DNA from: Nitrospirota bacterium
GTDB lineage: Bacteria; Nitrospirota; Thermodesulfovibrionia; Thermodesulfovibrionales; SM23-35
Direction of reading: 5' to 3'
DNA: 47,417 nt
Assembly: GCA_013388435.1 (NCBI GenBank)
Contig: JACAFE010000033.1
Coordinates: 1-47,417, forward strand
Below, one piece after another: positions 9,134 through 17,054 of this stretch. A model generated the notes under the pieces. It searched no databases and was not told the origin of the DNA. It saw only the letters and a program-made list of their open reading frames with translations. The stretch's first letter is position 1, and each line of letters begins with the position of its first letter. The translations under genes and the position numbers were made by a program.

Positions 9134-9592
9134 TTATTTATTTAAGTCAATTATAACTGCTATTTCATCACATTCAGGAAAACGGGGACATCTAAGACAA
9201 TCTCCCCATATTTTTTGTGGCAAAGCAGATTTGTCTGTTTCTCTGAACCCGAGTTTTTTAAAAAACTCTGGTTGATATGTCAGCGCAAATACTTTTTTAA
9301 TTCCGAGAGACCTTGCTTCTTTAAGACACCGCTTTACAAGATTTTTTCCGATTCCCATTTTCTGCCAGTTTTTTTCAACAGCGAGCGAACGAATTTCTGC
9401 AAGGTCTTCCCACATTACATGAAGAGCACAAATTCCGCAAATTCTCCCCTTGTTTTCGCAAACAACAAAATCCCTGACAGTCTCATAAAGTTCATTCAAA
9501 GCTCTTGGAATCATCTGTTCTTTGCGGGCAAATTCATTAATGAGCTTCTGGGCATACTTCAGGTCTGATATTTTAGCTTTTCTTATTTTCAA
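9134..9592 (-). CDS. GNAT N-acetyltransferase, possibly short N-acetylglutamate synthase
   Basis: A single-domain GNAT of 152 residues. The acetyl-CoA loop is visible in 'RSLAVEKNWQKMGIGKNLV' (motif A, Q-x-x-G-I-G) and the C-terminal strand in 'VFALTYQPEFFKKLGFRE'. The C-terminal CLRCPRFPECDE segment contains three cysteines and recurs in short ArgA-like acetyltransferases that make N-acetylglutamate, the first arginine precursor. argC and argJ in the same window make this plausible. Its start overlaps the end of the oxidoreductase gamma-subunit gene by 20 bases, so it is the last gene of that operon. The fold is certain; the substrate is inferred. Confidence 0.82.
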   Translation of the reverse strand: MKIRKAKISDLKYAQKLINEFARKEQMIPRALNELYETVRDFVVCENKGRICGICALHVMWEDLAEIRSLAVEKNWQKMGIGKNLVKRCLKEARSLGIKKVFALTYQPEFFKKLGFRETDKSALPQKIWGDCLRCPRFPECDEIAVIIDLNK

Positions 9593-10121
9593 TATACTTA
9601 ATCCCGTTTAATAAAGCTTTCTTATTTGTTGAAATTAACTTTGCCTTCTTCGCCGGCACTGTTTCCGAAAGAACATCAAGCACAGAAGACTCTTTTAACA
9701 TGCCAGTTTTAGCAATAAAAGCACCTGCAAGTACAATATTAGATGTCTGTATTGCATTTAACCTGCTCGCTATTTCAGTGGCAGGAATTCCTATGATTTC
9801 AATATCCTGTCTTTCCTCATGACCGTTAATTAAAGATGAATCATATAACAAAAGACCACCTTTTTTTAATTTGCTGTAAAATTTACTGAATGCGCTATCA
9901 TTCATCACAATCAATGTGTCCGGATTGGAGACAACAGGAGAGCCAATCAATTCATCAGAAAATATTACTGTACAATTTGCGGTTCCGCCTCGCATTTCTG
10001 CGCCATAGGAAGGAAACCATGTTACTTCTTTGCCTTCATTCATGCCTGCAAGTGTAAGTATCTTCCCGAGAAAAAGGATTCCCTGACCGCCAAACCCGCT
10101 AATTATTATACTGTGTTCCAA
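9573..10121 (-). CDS. 2-oxoacid:ferredoxin oxidoreductase, gamma subunit
   Basis: The gamma-domain subunit of a ferredoxin-dependent 2-oxoacid oxidoreductase (Kor/Vor type), which holds the CoA-binding part of the complex. The opening '[20 protein letters not shown]' and the '[20 protein letters not shown]' block are characteristic. It directly abuts the beta-subunit gene (ends at 10121, beta begins at 10122). Length (182 aa) is typical. The matching alpha subunit is not in this window, so substrate specificity (2-oxoglutarate, branched-chain oxoacid or pyruvate) cannot be set. Confidence 0.92.
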   Translation of the reverse strand: MEHSIIISGFGGQGILFLGKILTLAGMNEGKEVTWFPSYGAEMRGGTANCTVIFSDELIGSPVVSNPDTLIVMNDSAFSKFYSKLKKGGLLLYDSSLINGHEERQDIEIIGIPATEIASRLNAIQTSNIVLAGAFIAKTGMLKESSVLDVLSETVPAKKAKLISTNKKALLNGIKYIENKKS

Positions 10122-10874
10122 TTAATCAGCCTCTTTAAATTTATCTTTATATACACCTAAAGGAAAGATTTTCGACATTGTTTCATCAACCCATTTCAAT
10201 GAATCCTCTGGTGACATCTTCCATCCAACAGGACATTGAGATAAGATTTCTACAAGACTGAATCCTCTGTCCTCAATCTGATATCTGAAAGCTTTTTCTA
10301 TTGCTCTTTTTGTGTTCATAAGATTTTTATGGGAATTGACAGCAGTTCTTATAACAAACGAAGTCCCTTCAATAGTTGATAATAGTTCTGCTATACGAAG
10401 AGGATAGCCATGTATTTCAGGCTTTCTTCCTGAGCGTGTGGTAGATGTATATTGCTCCAATAAGGTAGTCGGAGCCATCTGTCCTCCTGTCATGCCATAA
10501 TTTGCATTATTAATGAAAAATACAGAGATATTTTCACCCCTGTTTGCAGCATGAATTATTTCAGCCGTGCCTATTGCTGCAAGGTCTCCGTCTCCCTGAT
10601 AAGAAAAAACAATTTTATCAGGACGTGTTCTCTTAATTCCTGTTGCAACAGCAGGAGGTCTTCCATGGGCACATTCAATCATATCAATATTAAAATAATC
10701 ATAAGCAAAAACAGCACAACCAACAGGAGCAATTCCAATAGTTTTGCCCCTTATACCAAATGAATCTATACATTCCGCAATCAGTCTATGGATGAGACTA
10801 TGACCACATCCAGGACAGTATCGGAATGGTTCTTTTTTAAGACTTTCGGGTCGCTTAAAAACAATTTTTTTCAT
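10122..10874 (-). CDS. 2-oxoacid:ferredoxin oxidoreductase, beta (TPP-binding) subunit
   Basis: The thiamine-diphosphate subunit that decarboxylates a 2-oxoacid and, with its partners, forms acyl-CoA while reducing ferredoxin. CPGCGH (residues 20-25) and the TPP/Mg motif GDGD (94-97) with NNANYGMTGGQ (122-132) are intact. The start codon overlaps the ppx stop in an ATGA arrangement. Operon order is ppx, beta, gamma, GNAT. Normally alpha (pyrimidine-binding) precedes beta, but here Ppx/GppA sits in that place. The enzyme probably assembles with an alpha subunit encoded elsewhere. Confidence 0.93.
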   Translation of the reverse strand: MKKIVFKRPESLKKEPFRYCPGCGHSLIHRLIAECIDSFGIRGKTIGIAPVGCAVFAYDYFNIDMIECAHGRPPAVATGIKRTRPDKIVFSYQGDGDLAAIGTAEIIHAANRGENISVFFINNANYGMTGGQMAPTTLLEQYTSTTRSGRKPEIHGYPLRIAELLSTIEGTSFVIRTAVNSHKNLMNTKRAIEKAFRYQIEDRGFSLVEILSQCPVGWKMSPEDSLKWVDETMSKIFPLGVYKDKFKEAD

Positions 10875-11806
10875 ATATTATCCGACATCCCGAGAACAGC
10901 GCCTTCAAGAATTCCGTATTCACTGATTATTAATTTGCTGAAACCCAAATAATCCATGATTTTTATTGTAAATAGTAAGCCTGGTATAATCAAGTCAGCT
11001 CTTTCAGGTTCGAGTCCTTTTACAGATTTTCTCTGCTCAAGATTTAATGAAATTAGCTCTTTAAACATTTCCACGAGCTTTTCAAGTGAAATGGTGTGAA
11101 GGTGAATCTTCTCTCTTGAATATTCCTCTAATCCCAGATCTATTGCGGCGATTGTACTGAAAGTGCCTGCAGTGCCTGCCAGCAATATATTGCTATCGAG
11201 AAACATACCGAGTTGCATCTGAAGATTTTCAAGTACAGGCAGGATTTCCAGCTCAAGATTGTTTAATTCATCATCAGTAATAACATCGCTTACATTATAA
11301 CGCTGGCATAATTTAATAACCCCGATCGGAATACTCCACATCTTGATGTTATTTGCGCCTTTGTAAAAGATAAATTCAGTGCTTCCTCCACCCATATCTA
11401 TAATAAGATATGGAGGACGATAACCTGCATAGCGAAATGCATGAATTATTCCTTTAAGTGTGAGTTCAGCTTCTTTTTTACCAGGTAATACTTCAATCCT
11501 GATTCCTGTTTCTTCAAATGCTTTCTGCAGGAAAATATCTGCATTTGAAGCTTCGCGAAGAGCGCTTGTTCCAAATGCAGTAATTTTTTCTACGTTATAC
11601 CGCGAACAAATAGAGGCAAATTTTTTCAGGGCTTCGATTGAATCATTCATCCGGGTTTCCTGAAGCATTCCGGATATGCTAAGGCCATCACCAAGACGGG
11701 TAATACTTCTATCAGTATAAATGTCTTTGAATCCTTTATCTTCCAAAGAAGCAACAAGAAGTCTGAATGTATTCGAACCCGCATCTATAGCAGCTACTAT
11801 TGACAT
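10871..11806 (-). CDS. ppx: Ppx/GppA exopolyphosphatase / pppGpp phosphatase family protein
   Basis: An actin-like-ATPase-fold phosphatase that hydrolyses polyphosphate or the pentaphosphate alarmone. The N-terminal phosphate-binding loop 'AAIDAGSNTFRLLVA' (residues 5-19) and the second loop DMGGGSTEF near 139 are canonical. At 311 aa it has only the two core domains, lacking the C-terminal HD-like extension of E. coli Ppx (about 510 aa), as in short archaeal and bacterial forms. Its ATG is one base after the stop of the 54-residue gene and its stop overlaps the beta-subunit start. The choice between polyphosphate and pppGpp as substrate is not decided by sequence. Confidence 0.9.
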   Translation of the reverse strand: MSIVAAIDAGSNTFRLLVASLEDKGFKDIYTDRSITRLGDGLSISGMLQETRMNDSIEALKKFASICSRYNVEKITAFGTSALREASNADIFLQKAFEETGIRIEVLPGKKEAELTLKGIIHAFRYAGYRPPYLIIDMGGGSTEFIFYKGANNIKMWSIPIGVIKLCQRYNVSDVITDDELNNLELEILPVLENLQMQLGMFLDSNILLAGTAGTFSTIAAIDLGLEEYSREKIHLHTISLEKLVEMFKELISLNLEQRKSVKGLEPERADLIIPGLLFTIKIMDYLGFSKLIISEYGILEGAVLGMSDNI

Positions 11807-11807
11807 T

Positions 11808-11972
11808 TTATTTTTTCTCCTTTATTGTTGCTATTCTATCATTAGGGATTACAATCCATCCCATTTCTGATTCAAGATGAACTTCTTCTTCGCCTATTTC
11901 TATTAATTTTCCTGAATACGTAATTCCTTCGATTGCTTCAACTGTTACAATCTTTCCGATTAATTCGATCAT
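11808..11972 (-). CDS. Small conserved-looking 54-residue protein, unknown function
   Basis: A short gene read from ATG (11972-11970) to TAA (11810-11808), starting MIELIGKIVTVEAIEG. An AGGTG Shine-Dalgarno sits six bases before the start, and the stop is one base from the ppx ATG, which supports real translation and coupling. The sequence is acidic and rich in alternating beta-branched residues (KIVTVEAIEG, YSGKLIEIGEEEVHLES, GWIVIPNDRIATI), a pattern suggestive of a small five-strand beta barrel such as an SH3- or LSm-like fold. No family is recognised. Being the first gene of the ppx-oxoacid oxidoreductase operon, it may be regulatory or structural. The fold is inference. Confidence 0.75.
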   Translation of the reverse strand: MIELIGKIVTVEAIEGITYSGKLIEIGEEEVHLESEMGWIVIPNDRIATIKEKK

Positions 11973-12018
11973 TTTTCACCTTGCCTTTATTTATTAAATT
12001 ATACATCAGTTTGATTTA

Positions 12019-12049
12019 TTGACATAATGCCCTGTGTTAGAAGTATAAT
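12019..12049 (+). promoter_or_regulatory. Promoter of the hdrA-mvhDGA operon
   Basis: TTGACA at 12019-12024 and TATAAT at 12044-12049 are perfect sigma-70 hexamers with a 19-base spacer, slightly long. Predicted start of transcription is near 12056, giving a leader of about 60 bases before hdrA. It fits a divergent gap whose other side drives the small ppx-operon gene. Confidence 0.6.
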
Positions 12050-12075
12050 TATCTATAAATGATAATAAAATTATC
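12048..12075 (+). promoter_or_regulatory. Possible operator: three GATAAT-type hexamers at the transcription start
   Basis: ATTATC (12048-12053), GATAAT (12061-12066) and ATTATC (12070-12075) form two overlapping inverted repeats with 7- and 3-base centres, beginning inside the -10 box and covering the predicted start site. GATAAT/ATTATC hexamers are the building block of Fur-type boxes, so an iron-responsive repressor is a reasonable guess for an iron-sulfur operon. The spacing is not the canonical one, and AT-rich DNA can make such repeats by chance. Confidence 0.35.
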
Positions 12076-12117
12076 TTTAATAAATATTATAAGATGAAAG
12101 GCAATAAAAAATAAGCT

Positions 12118-14145
12118 ATGGGGGGTAGAGCAGGAATCTATCTCTGTAGTTGCGGGAACAATATATCAGATAATATTGATTTTGATAATCTCACCAGTTA
12201 CTTATCAAGCCTTGAAGATGTAGCCTATGTAAAAACATATAATCTCTTTTGTTCCGAGGAAGGCAAAAATTTTCTTTATAATGATATTTTAGCTGAAAAG
12301 CCTGAACGTATAGTTATAGCTGCATGTTCACCTAAAGAACATGAGAAAACATTCAGAGATATTATAAAGAAAGCAGGCATTAACCCATATCTTTTTCAGA
12401 TGGTAAATATTCGCGAACAGGTCTCATGGGCTACAGAAGACAAAACTGATGCGACTGAAAAAGCAAAGGCATACATTCGCGCTGCAATTAAAAGAGTAAA
12501 ACTCCATGAGCCACTTGAGGTTCATAAAATAAATTGCAACACAGATGTTCTTGTTATAGGAGCAGGTCCTGCTGGAATTGAAACTGCTTTATTAATGGCA
12601 AGAGCCAATAGAAAAGTTTATCTTGTTGAAAAATCTCCCTGCATAGGTGGAAAGGTTGCAAGGTATGAAGATGTATTCCCGAAAATGGAATGCGCTTCAT
12701 GTATGCTGGAACCAAAAATGGATGAGATTCTTCACAATGATAATATTGAATTATTTGTAAATAGCGAAGTACTCGATATTATAGGTTATCTCGGGAACTT
12801 TACAGTAAAGATTAAAAAGAATGCGACTTATGTTGATAAAGAAAAATGCATGGGTTGTGGTGCCTGCTACGAAGTTTGTCCTGTTAATGTAAAAAATGAA
12901 TATGATTATAATTTAAGCGAACGTAAAGCTATATACGTGCCCTATACAGGAGCTCTTCCAAATGTACCTGTAATTGATAAAGAACATTGTATTAGAATGC
13001 ATCCAGCAAATGACATATGCAAAGAAGCATTTGAGATGGGACTTATTACAAAAGAAGAATATGATTTATACAGGAGTGAGACCTGTGATTTATGCGGGAA
13101 AGCCTGTATGTTCGAAGCGATTAATTATGAAGATAAGGATGAAATAATTGAAAAATCCGCAGGTGGAATTGTTATCGCAACTGGTTTCGAGCTTTTCGAT
13201 CCATCTCAGATAAAAGAACTCGGATACGGGAAAATACCGGAAATTTATACAAGCCTCGAGTTTGAAAGAGTATTATCCCAAACAGGGCCCACATCAGGCA
13301 AACTTTTAATGAAAAACGGAAAAGAACCTGAATCTGTTGCAATAATTCATTGTATTGGAAGCCGTAATAAAAAATATCAGGAGTATTGTTCTGGTATATG
13401 CTGCCTTTATGCTTTAAAATTCACAAAATTAATTAAAAAGCATTCTCCTTCGACTTTTGTTTGTCATATATATACTGATTGGTGTGTTCCGGGAAAAGAT
13501 AATCAGGAATTTTTAAATTTAGTAATTTCAGAATGCAATCCTGAAATTATTCGCACCAGTTTACCTTTAAATATTCTAATATCTCAAAAAGGAAGTAAAA
13601 TATGCCTGAAATATAATGATCTGACAGGAGACAACAAAGAAATAAATATTGATATGGTTGTATTGTGCCCTGCCATTAAATCCTCAGAAAAAAATAAAAT
13701 GCTTTCTTTAATGACAGGGGTATCTATAGACAAGGATGGCTTTTTTGCTGAGAGCCATACAAAACTTGCTCCTGTATCATCTAATATCGAAGGCATCTGC
13801 ATTGCTGGTTGTGCACAGGGACCAAAGGATATTCAAGGTTCTATTGCGCAGGGAGCAGCTTCAGCAGGTCAGTTGCTCTCTATTCTTGTTCCCGGCAGAG
13901 AACTCGAACTTGAGCCAATAATTGCTGTAATTGATGAGAATTCCTGCTCGGGTTGTATGACCTGTGTGGGCTTGTGCCCTTACAAAGCAATAACATTTGA
14001 TAAGATTAAAAAAGTGTCATGTGTAAACCCTGCCTTATGTAAAGGCTGCGGCACCTGTGTGGCAGCATGTCCGAGTGGTTCAGCAAAAAGCATGCATTTT
14101 ACTACACCACAGATATTTGCTGAAATAGAGGAGGTATTGAAATAA
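12118..14145 (+). CDS. hdrA: HdrA-like flavin/iron-sulfur protein (heterodisulfide reductase subunit A family)
   Basis: The FAD-containing electron-bifurcating hub of Hdr complexes. The N-terminal 'GIYLCSCGNNISD' domain is the HdrA-specific Cys region. The FAD Rossmann motif 'VLVIGAGPAGIETALLMA' starts near residue 143. An inserted [4Fe-4S] site (CMGCGACYEVCP) begins near 244, and two C-terminal clusters lie in CSGCMTCVGLCP (from about 610) and CKGCGTCVAACP (from about 641). The in-frame TAA at 12112-12114 fixes the start at or after ATG 12118; the Shine-Dalgarno is weak. At 675 aa it is full length. mvhD, mvhG and mvhA follow immediately, but hdrB and hdrC are absent, so the second electron acceptor is unknown. 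Confidence 0.93.
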   Translation: MGGRAGIYLCSCGNNISDNIDFDNLTSYLSSLEDVAYVKTYNLFCSEEGKNFLYNDILAEKPERIVIAACSPKEHEKTFRDIIKKAGINPYLFQMVNIREQVSWATEDKTDATEKAKAYIRAAIKRVKLHEPLEVHKINCNTDVLVIGAGPAGIETALLMARANRKVYLVEKSPCIGGKVARYEDVFPKMECASCMLEPKMDEILHNDNIELFVNSEVLDIIGYLGNFTVKIKKNATYVDKEKCMGCGACYEVCPVNVKNEYDYNLSERKAIYVPYTGALPNVPVIDKEHCIRMHPANDICKEAFEMGLITKEEYDLYRSETCDLCGKACMFEAINYEDKDEIIEKSAGGIVIATGFELFDPSQIKELGYGKIPEIYTSLEFERVLSQTGPTSGKLLMKNGKEPESVAIIHCIGSRNKKYQEYCSGICCLYALKFTKLIKKHSPSTFVCHIYTDWCVPGKDNQEFLNLVISECNPEIIRTSLPLNILISQKGSKICLKYNDLTGDNKEINIDMVVLCPAIKSSEKNKMLSLMTGVSIDKDGFFAESHTKLAPVSSNIEGICIAGCAQGPKDIQGSIAQGAASAGQLLSILVPGRELELEPIIAVIDENSCSGCMTCVGLCPYKAITFDKIKKVSCVNPALCKGCGTCVAACPSGSAKSMHFTTPQIFAEIEEVLK

Positions 14146-14561
14146 AAGGTTTTGAGCCAAAAATAATCGGGTTTCTATGCAACTGGTGCTCTTATGCCGG
14201 AGCTGATGCCGCAGGTTGTTCAAGAAAAACTCATGCTCCAAATTTAAAAATAATTCGAGTAATGTGCACGGGAAGAATTGAACCTGAATTTATAATTAAG
14301 GCATTTAAATCCGGTGCTGATGGTGTTCTTATTCTTGGATGCCATCCTGGAGATTGTCATTATAAAGAAGGAAATTATAAAGCTTTAAGGCGCTTCCATC
14401 TTTTGAGGAAAGTATTAATTCAATTTGGCATAGAAGAAGAACGTTTAAAACTTGATTGGGTCTCCGCAAGTGAGGCTGATAAATTTGTTAATGTTGTTAA
14501 TGAAATGGTTGAAACTGTAAAAAAATTAGGGCCATTAAAAAAGGAGTCATTCGTTGCCTAA
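14142..14561 (+). CDS. mvhD: MvhD-like [2Fe-2S] hydrogenase subunit with apparent ATA start
   Basis: The small subunit that carries electrons from the hydrogenase to HdrA. The conserved family N-terminus FEPKIIGFLCNWCSYAGADA, with its cluster cysteines, is encoded from 14151 onward, upstream of the first in-frame ATG (14262). Between the in-frame TGA at 14121 and that ATG there is no ATG, GTG or TTG. A strong GGAGG at 14130-14134 lies seven bases before ATA at 14142, which overlaps the hdrA stop (AAATAA). ATT at 14136 is too close to the Shine-Dalgarno. The full product of 139 residues has normal length and continues to GCHPGDCHYKEGN near 65. Its end overlaps mvhG by eight bases. The start is unusual or a sequencing error; the gene itself is clear. 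Confidence 0.85.
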   Translation: MKGFEPKIIGFLCNWCSYAGADAAGCSRKTHAPNLKIIRVMCTGRIEPEFIIKAFKSGADGVLILGCHPGDCHYKEGNYKALRRFHLLRKVLIQFGIEEERLKLDWVSASEADKFVNVVNEMVETVKKLGPLKKESFVA

Positions 14562-15513
14562 ACCAAAAGTCGCTTTTTATTGGTGTGCATCCTGTGGAGG
14601 ATGCGAAGAAGCTGTTGTTGACCTTGCTGAAGACATTCTTAAAGTAGTTGAGGCGGTTGAATTTGTCTTATGGCCTGTGGCAATGGATTTTAAAATTAAA
14701 GATATTGAATCTATCAATGACGGAGAAATAGCGGTTTCTTTTATAAATGGCGCGATAAGAACTTCTGAACAGGAACATATAGCAAAGCTTCTCAGGAGAA
14801 AATCTCAATTGATTGTTGCTTTTGGTTCATGTGCTCATCTCGGCGGCACTCCAGGTCTTGCAAATTTTACTGATAGAAAAAAAATATTTGATTGGGTTTA
14901 TTTAAAAGCTCCATCAGTTATTAACCCAGAAGGTACGATTCCTCTTCAGAAAACAACAACCATTCACGGAGAATTGACTTTACCAGAGTTTTATAATTCT
15001 GTTTTTACAGTCGATCAGTTTATTGAAACAGATTATTATCTCCCGGGCTGTGCCCCTCCTCCTGACCTTATAATAAAAGCTATTGAGGCTATACTTTATA
15101 GAAATCTTCCTGAAAAAGGGACTGTTCTGGCTCCTGATAAAGCTCTCTGCGATTCCTGCAATAGAAGGGACTCAAAACCTGAAAAGTCTGTCATTAAAGA
15201 AATAAAAAGAGTCCATGAAGTTTTGATTGATCCTGAAAAATGTTTTCTGGATCAGGGGATAATATGTCTTGGTCCTGCAACAAGAGACGGATGTGGACAG
15301 AGATGTATCAATGCAAATATGCCCTGCAGAGGATGCTTTGGACCAACGAGCAGGGTTCAGGATCAGGGAGCAAAATTTCTTTCAGCTCTGGCTTCAATTA
15401 TAGATATAAATAATGAAGAAGAGATTAAAAAAATAATTGATTCAATCGCTGATCCAGCAGGCATATTCTACTATTATGCTCTGCCTGCATCAATGCTCAG
15501 GAGGAGAATATAG
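14554..15513 (+). CDS. mvhG: Mvh-type [NiFe] hydrogenase small subunit
   Basis: The iron-sulfur subunit that relays electrons from the Ni-Fe site. Cys11, Cys14 and Cys17 in 'YWCASCGGCEEA', GSCAHLGG near 92, PGCAPPPDL near 168 and the cysteine-rich 'RDGCGQRCINANMPCRGC' near 250 supply the cluster ligands of group 3 soluble hydrogenases. It starts with TTG at 14554, seven bases after AAGGAG (14541-14546), and overlaps mvhD by eight bases. There is no twin-arginine signal, so the enzyme is cytoplasmic, in line with an HdrA partner. Confidence 0.92.
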   Translation: MPKPKVAFYWCASCGGCEEAVVDLAEDILKVVEAVEFVLWPVAMDFKIKDIESINDGEIAVSFINGAIRTSEQEHIAKLLRRKSQLIVAFGSCAHLGGTPGLANFTDRKKIFDWVYLKAPSVINPEGTIPLQKTTTIHGELTLPEFYNSVFTVDQFIETDYYLPGCAPPPDLIIKAIEAILYRNLPEKGTVLAPDKALCDSCNRRDSKPEKSVIKEIKRVHEVLIDPEKCFLDQGIICLGPATRDGCGQRCINANMPCRGCFGPTSRVQDQGAKFLSALASIIDINNEEEIKKIIDSIADPAGIFYYYALPASMLRRRI

Positions 15514-15518
15514 TATTA

Positions 15519-16973
15519 ATGCAAAAAAGAATAACCATAGATCCTATTACAAGACTCGAAGGCCATGGAAAGATAGAGATTTTTCTCGATGACAATGGCA
15601 ATGTTGAAAAAACTTACTTTCAGATACCAGAACTTAGAGGGTTTGAGGTATTTTGTGTGGGGCGTCCTGCAGAGGAGATGCCAAGAATTACACCAAAGAT
15701 TTGCGGAGTATGTCCTACAGCACATCATATTTGCTCTGCTAAGGCGCTCGATTCTCTCTACAAAACTCAACCAACTTCATCAGCCAAAAAAATACGTGAA
15801 CTTATGTATTCAACTTTTATGCTCGAAGATCATACTCTTCATTTCTATTTTCTTGGCGGTCCTGATTTTGTAGTCGGACCAACTGCGAACCCTGCGGAGA
15901 GAAATATTCTCGGAGTGATATCAAAAGTAGGTGTTGATATAGCAAAAAAAGTTATAAACCTTAGGAAAGAATGCAGGGATGTTATTACCCTTATTGGCGG
16001 AAGAGTAATTCATCCAGTTTGCGGACTTCCAGGAGGAGTCTCGAGACCTTTAAATGAAGAAGAAAGATTAAAGATAGAACATGTAGCTGAAAATGGTGTT
16101 GAATTCGCAAAATTTTCTTTGAAAGTTTTCGATGATATTGTCTTGAAAAACAAAGATTATGTTGATGTTATAACCGGCGATGTATATAAACACAACACCT
16201 ATTATATGGGTCTTGTTGATAAGAATAACAAGGTTAATTTTTATGACGGAGATATAAGGGTGGTAACCCCTGACGGAAATGAATTTGCAAGGTTTAAGCC
16301 TGAAGATTATCTCGAACATATAGCAGAACGTGTTGAACCATGGAGCTATATCAAATTTACATATCTTAAAAACATTGGCTGGAAAGGTTTTATTGACGGA
16401 ACAGATAGCGGTGTTTATAGAGTTGCTCCTTTAGCAAGACTGAATGTTGCAGATGGAATGGCAACTCCTCTTGCTCAGGCTGAATATGAAAAAATGTATT
16501 CTACTCTTGGAGGGAAACCACTACATAATACACTTGCATTCCACTGGGCACGGCTTATTGAAGCTTTATATGCTGCAGAAAGAATGCTTGAACTTTCAAG
16601 AGATAAGGAAGTAACAGACACAAATATAAGAAATATTCCGGTTTCTATTCCAGAAGAAGGCATTGGTGTGGTTGAAGCTCCGAGAGGCACTTTGATACAT
16701 CATTATAAAACTAATACAAAAGGAATAATAACAGAAGTAAATCTAATTGTTGCAACTGTAAATAACGCTGCTGCAATATGTATGTCAATCGAAAAAGCAG
16801 CAAAAAAACTCATAAAAAACGGAGAAATATCCGATGGATTACTTAATATGGTGGAAATGGCTTTCCGGGCATATGATCCATGCTTTGCATGTGCAACTCA
16901 TTTGTTAAAAAATGATAATAGACTCAAAATTAATATATATAATAAAAATGGTGATATAATAAGACAATTGTAA
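15519..16973 (+). CDS. mvhA: Mvh-type [NiFe] hydrogenase large (catalytic) subunit
   Basis: Holds the Ni-Fe active site that splits H2. The L1 motif ICGVCPTAHH gives Cys62 and Cys65, and the L2 motif DPCFACATH gives Cys455 and Cys458, so all four metal ligands are intact. 'ITIDPITRLEGHGKIEI' at the N-terminus is the family signature. About 23 residues follow the last His, which may be a maturation peptide or a retained tail. AGGAGGAG at 15499-15506 precedes ATG 15519. It is the last subunit gene of the hdrA operon. No hyp maturation genes are nearby. Confidence 0.94.
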   Translation: MQKRITIDPITRLEGHGKIEIFLDDNGNVEKTYFQIPELRGFEVFCVGRPAEEMPRITPKICGVCPTAHHICSAKALDSLYKTQPTSSAKKIRELMYSTFMLEDHTLHFYFLGGPDFVVGPTANPAERNILGVISKVGVDIAKKVINLRKECRDVITLIGGRVIHPVCGLPGGVSRPLNEEERLKIEHVAENGVEFAKFSLKVFDDIVLKNKDYVDVITGDVYKHNTYYMGLVDKNNKVNFYDGDIRVVTPDGNEFARFKPEDYLEHIAERVEPWSYIKFTYLKNIGWKGFIDGTDSGVYRVAPLARLNVADGMATPLAQAEYEKMYSTLGGKPLHNTLAFHWARLIEALYAAERMLELSRDKEVTDTNIRNIPVSIPEEGIGVVEAPRGTLIHHYKTNTKGIITEVNLIVATVNNAAAICMSIEKAAKKLIKNGEISDGLLNMVEMAFRAYDPCFACATHLLKNDNRLKINIYNKNGDIIRQL

Positions 16974-17054
16974 TATAATGGATTTATTATTTAATAACTA
17001 AAAAATAAAACAATAGCCGTACTTTAAAAAAATTTTGGAGAGGGGGTATTTTAT

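Noticed and set aside
14137-14151. Programmed -1 frameshift joining HdrA and MvhD
   Set aside because: No slippery heptamer precedes the hdrA stop, HdrA ends at its normal C-terminus, and a good Shine-Dalgarno points to separate initiation.
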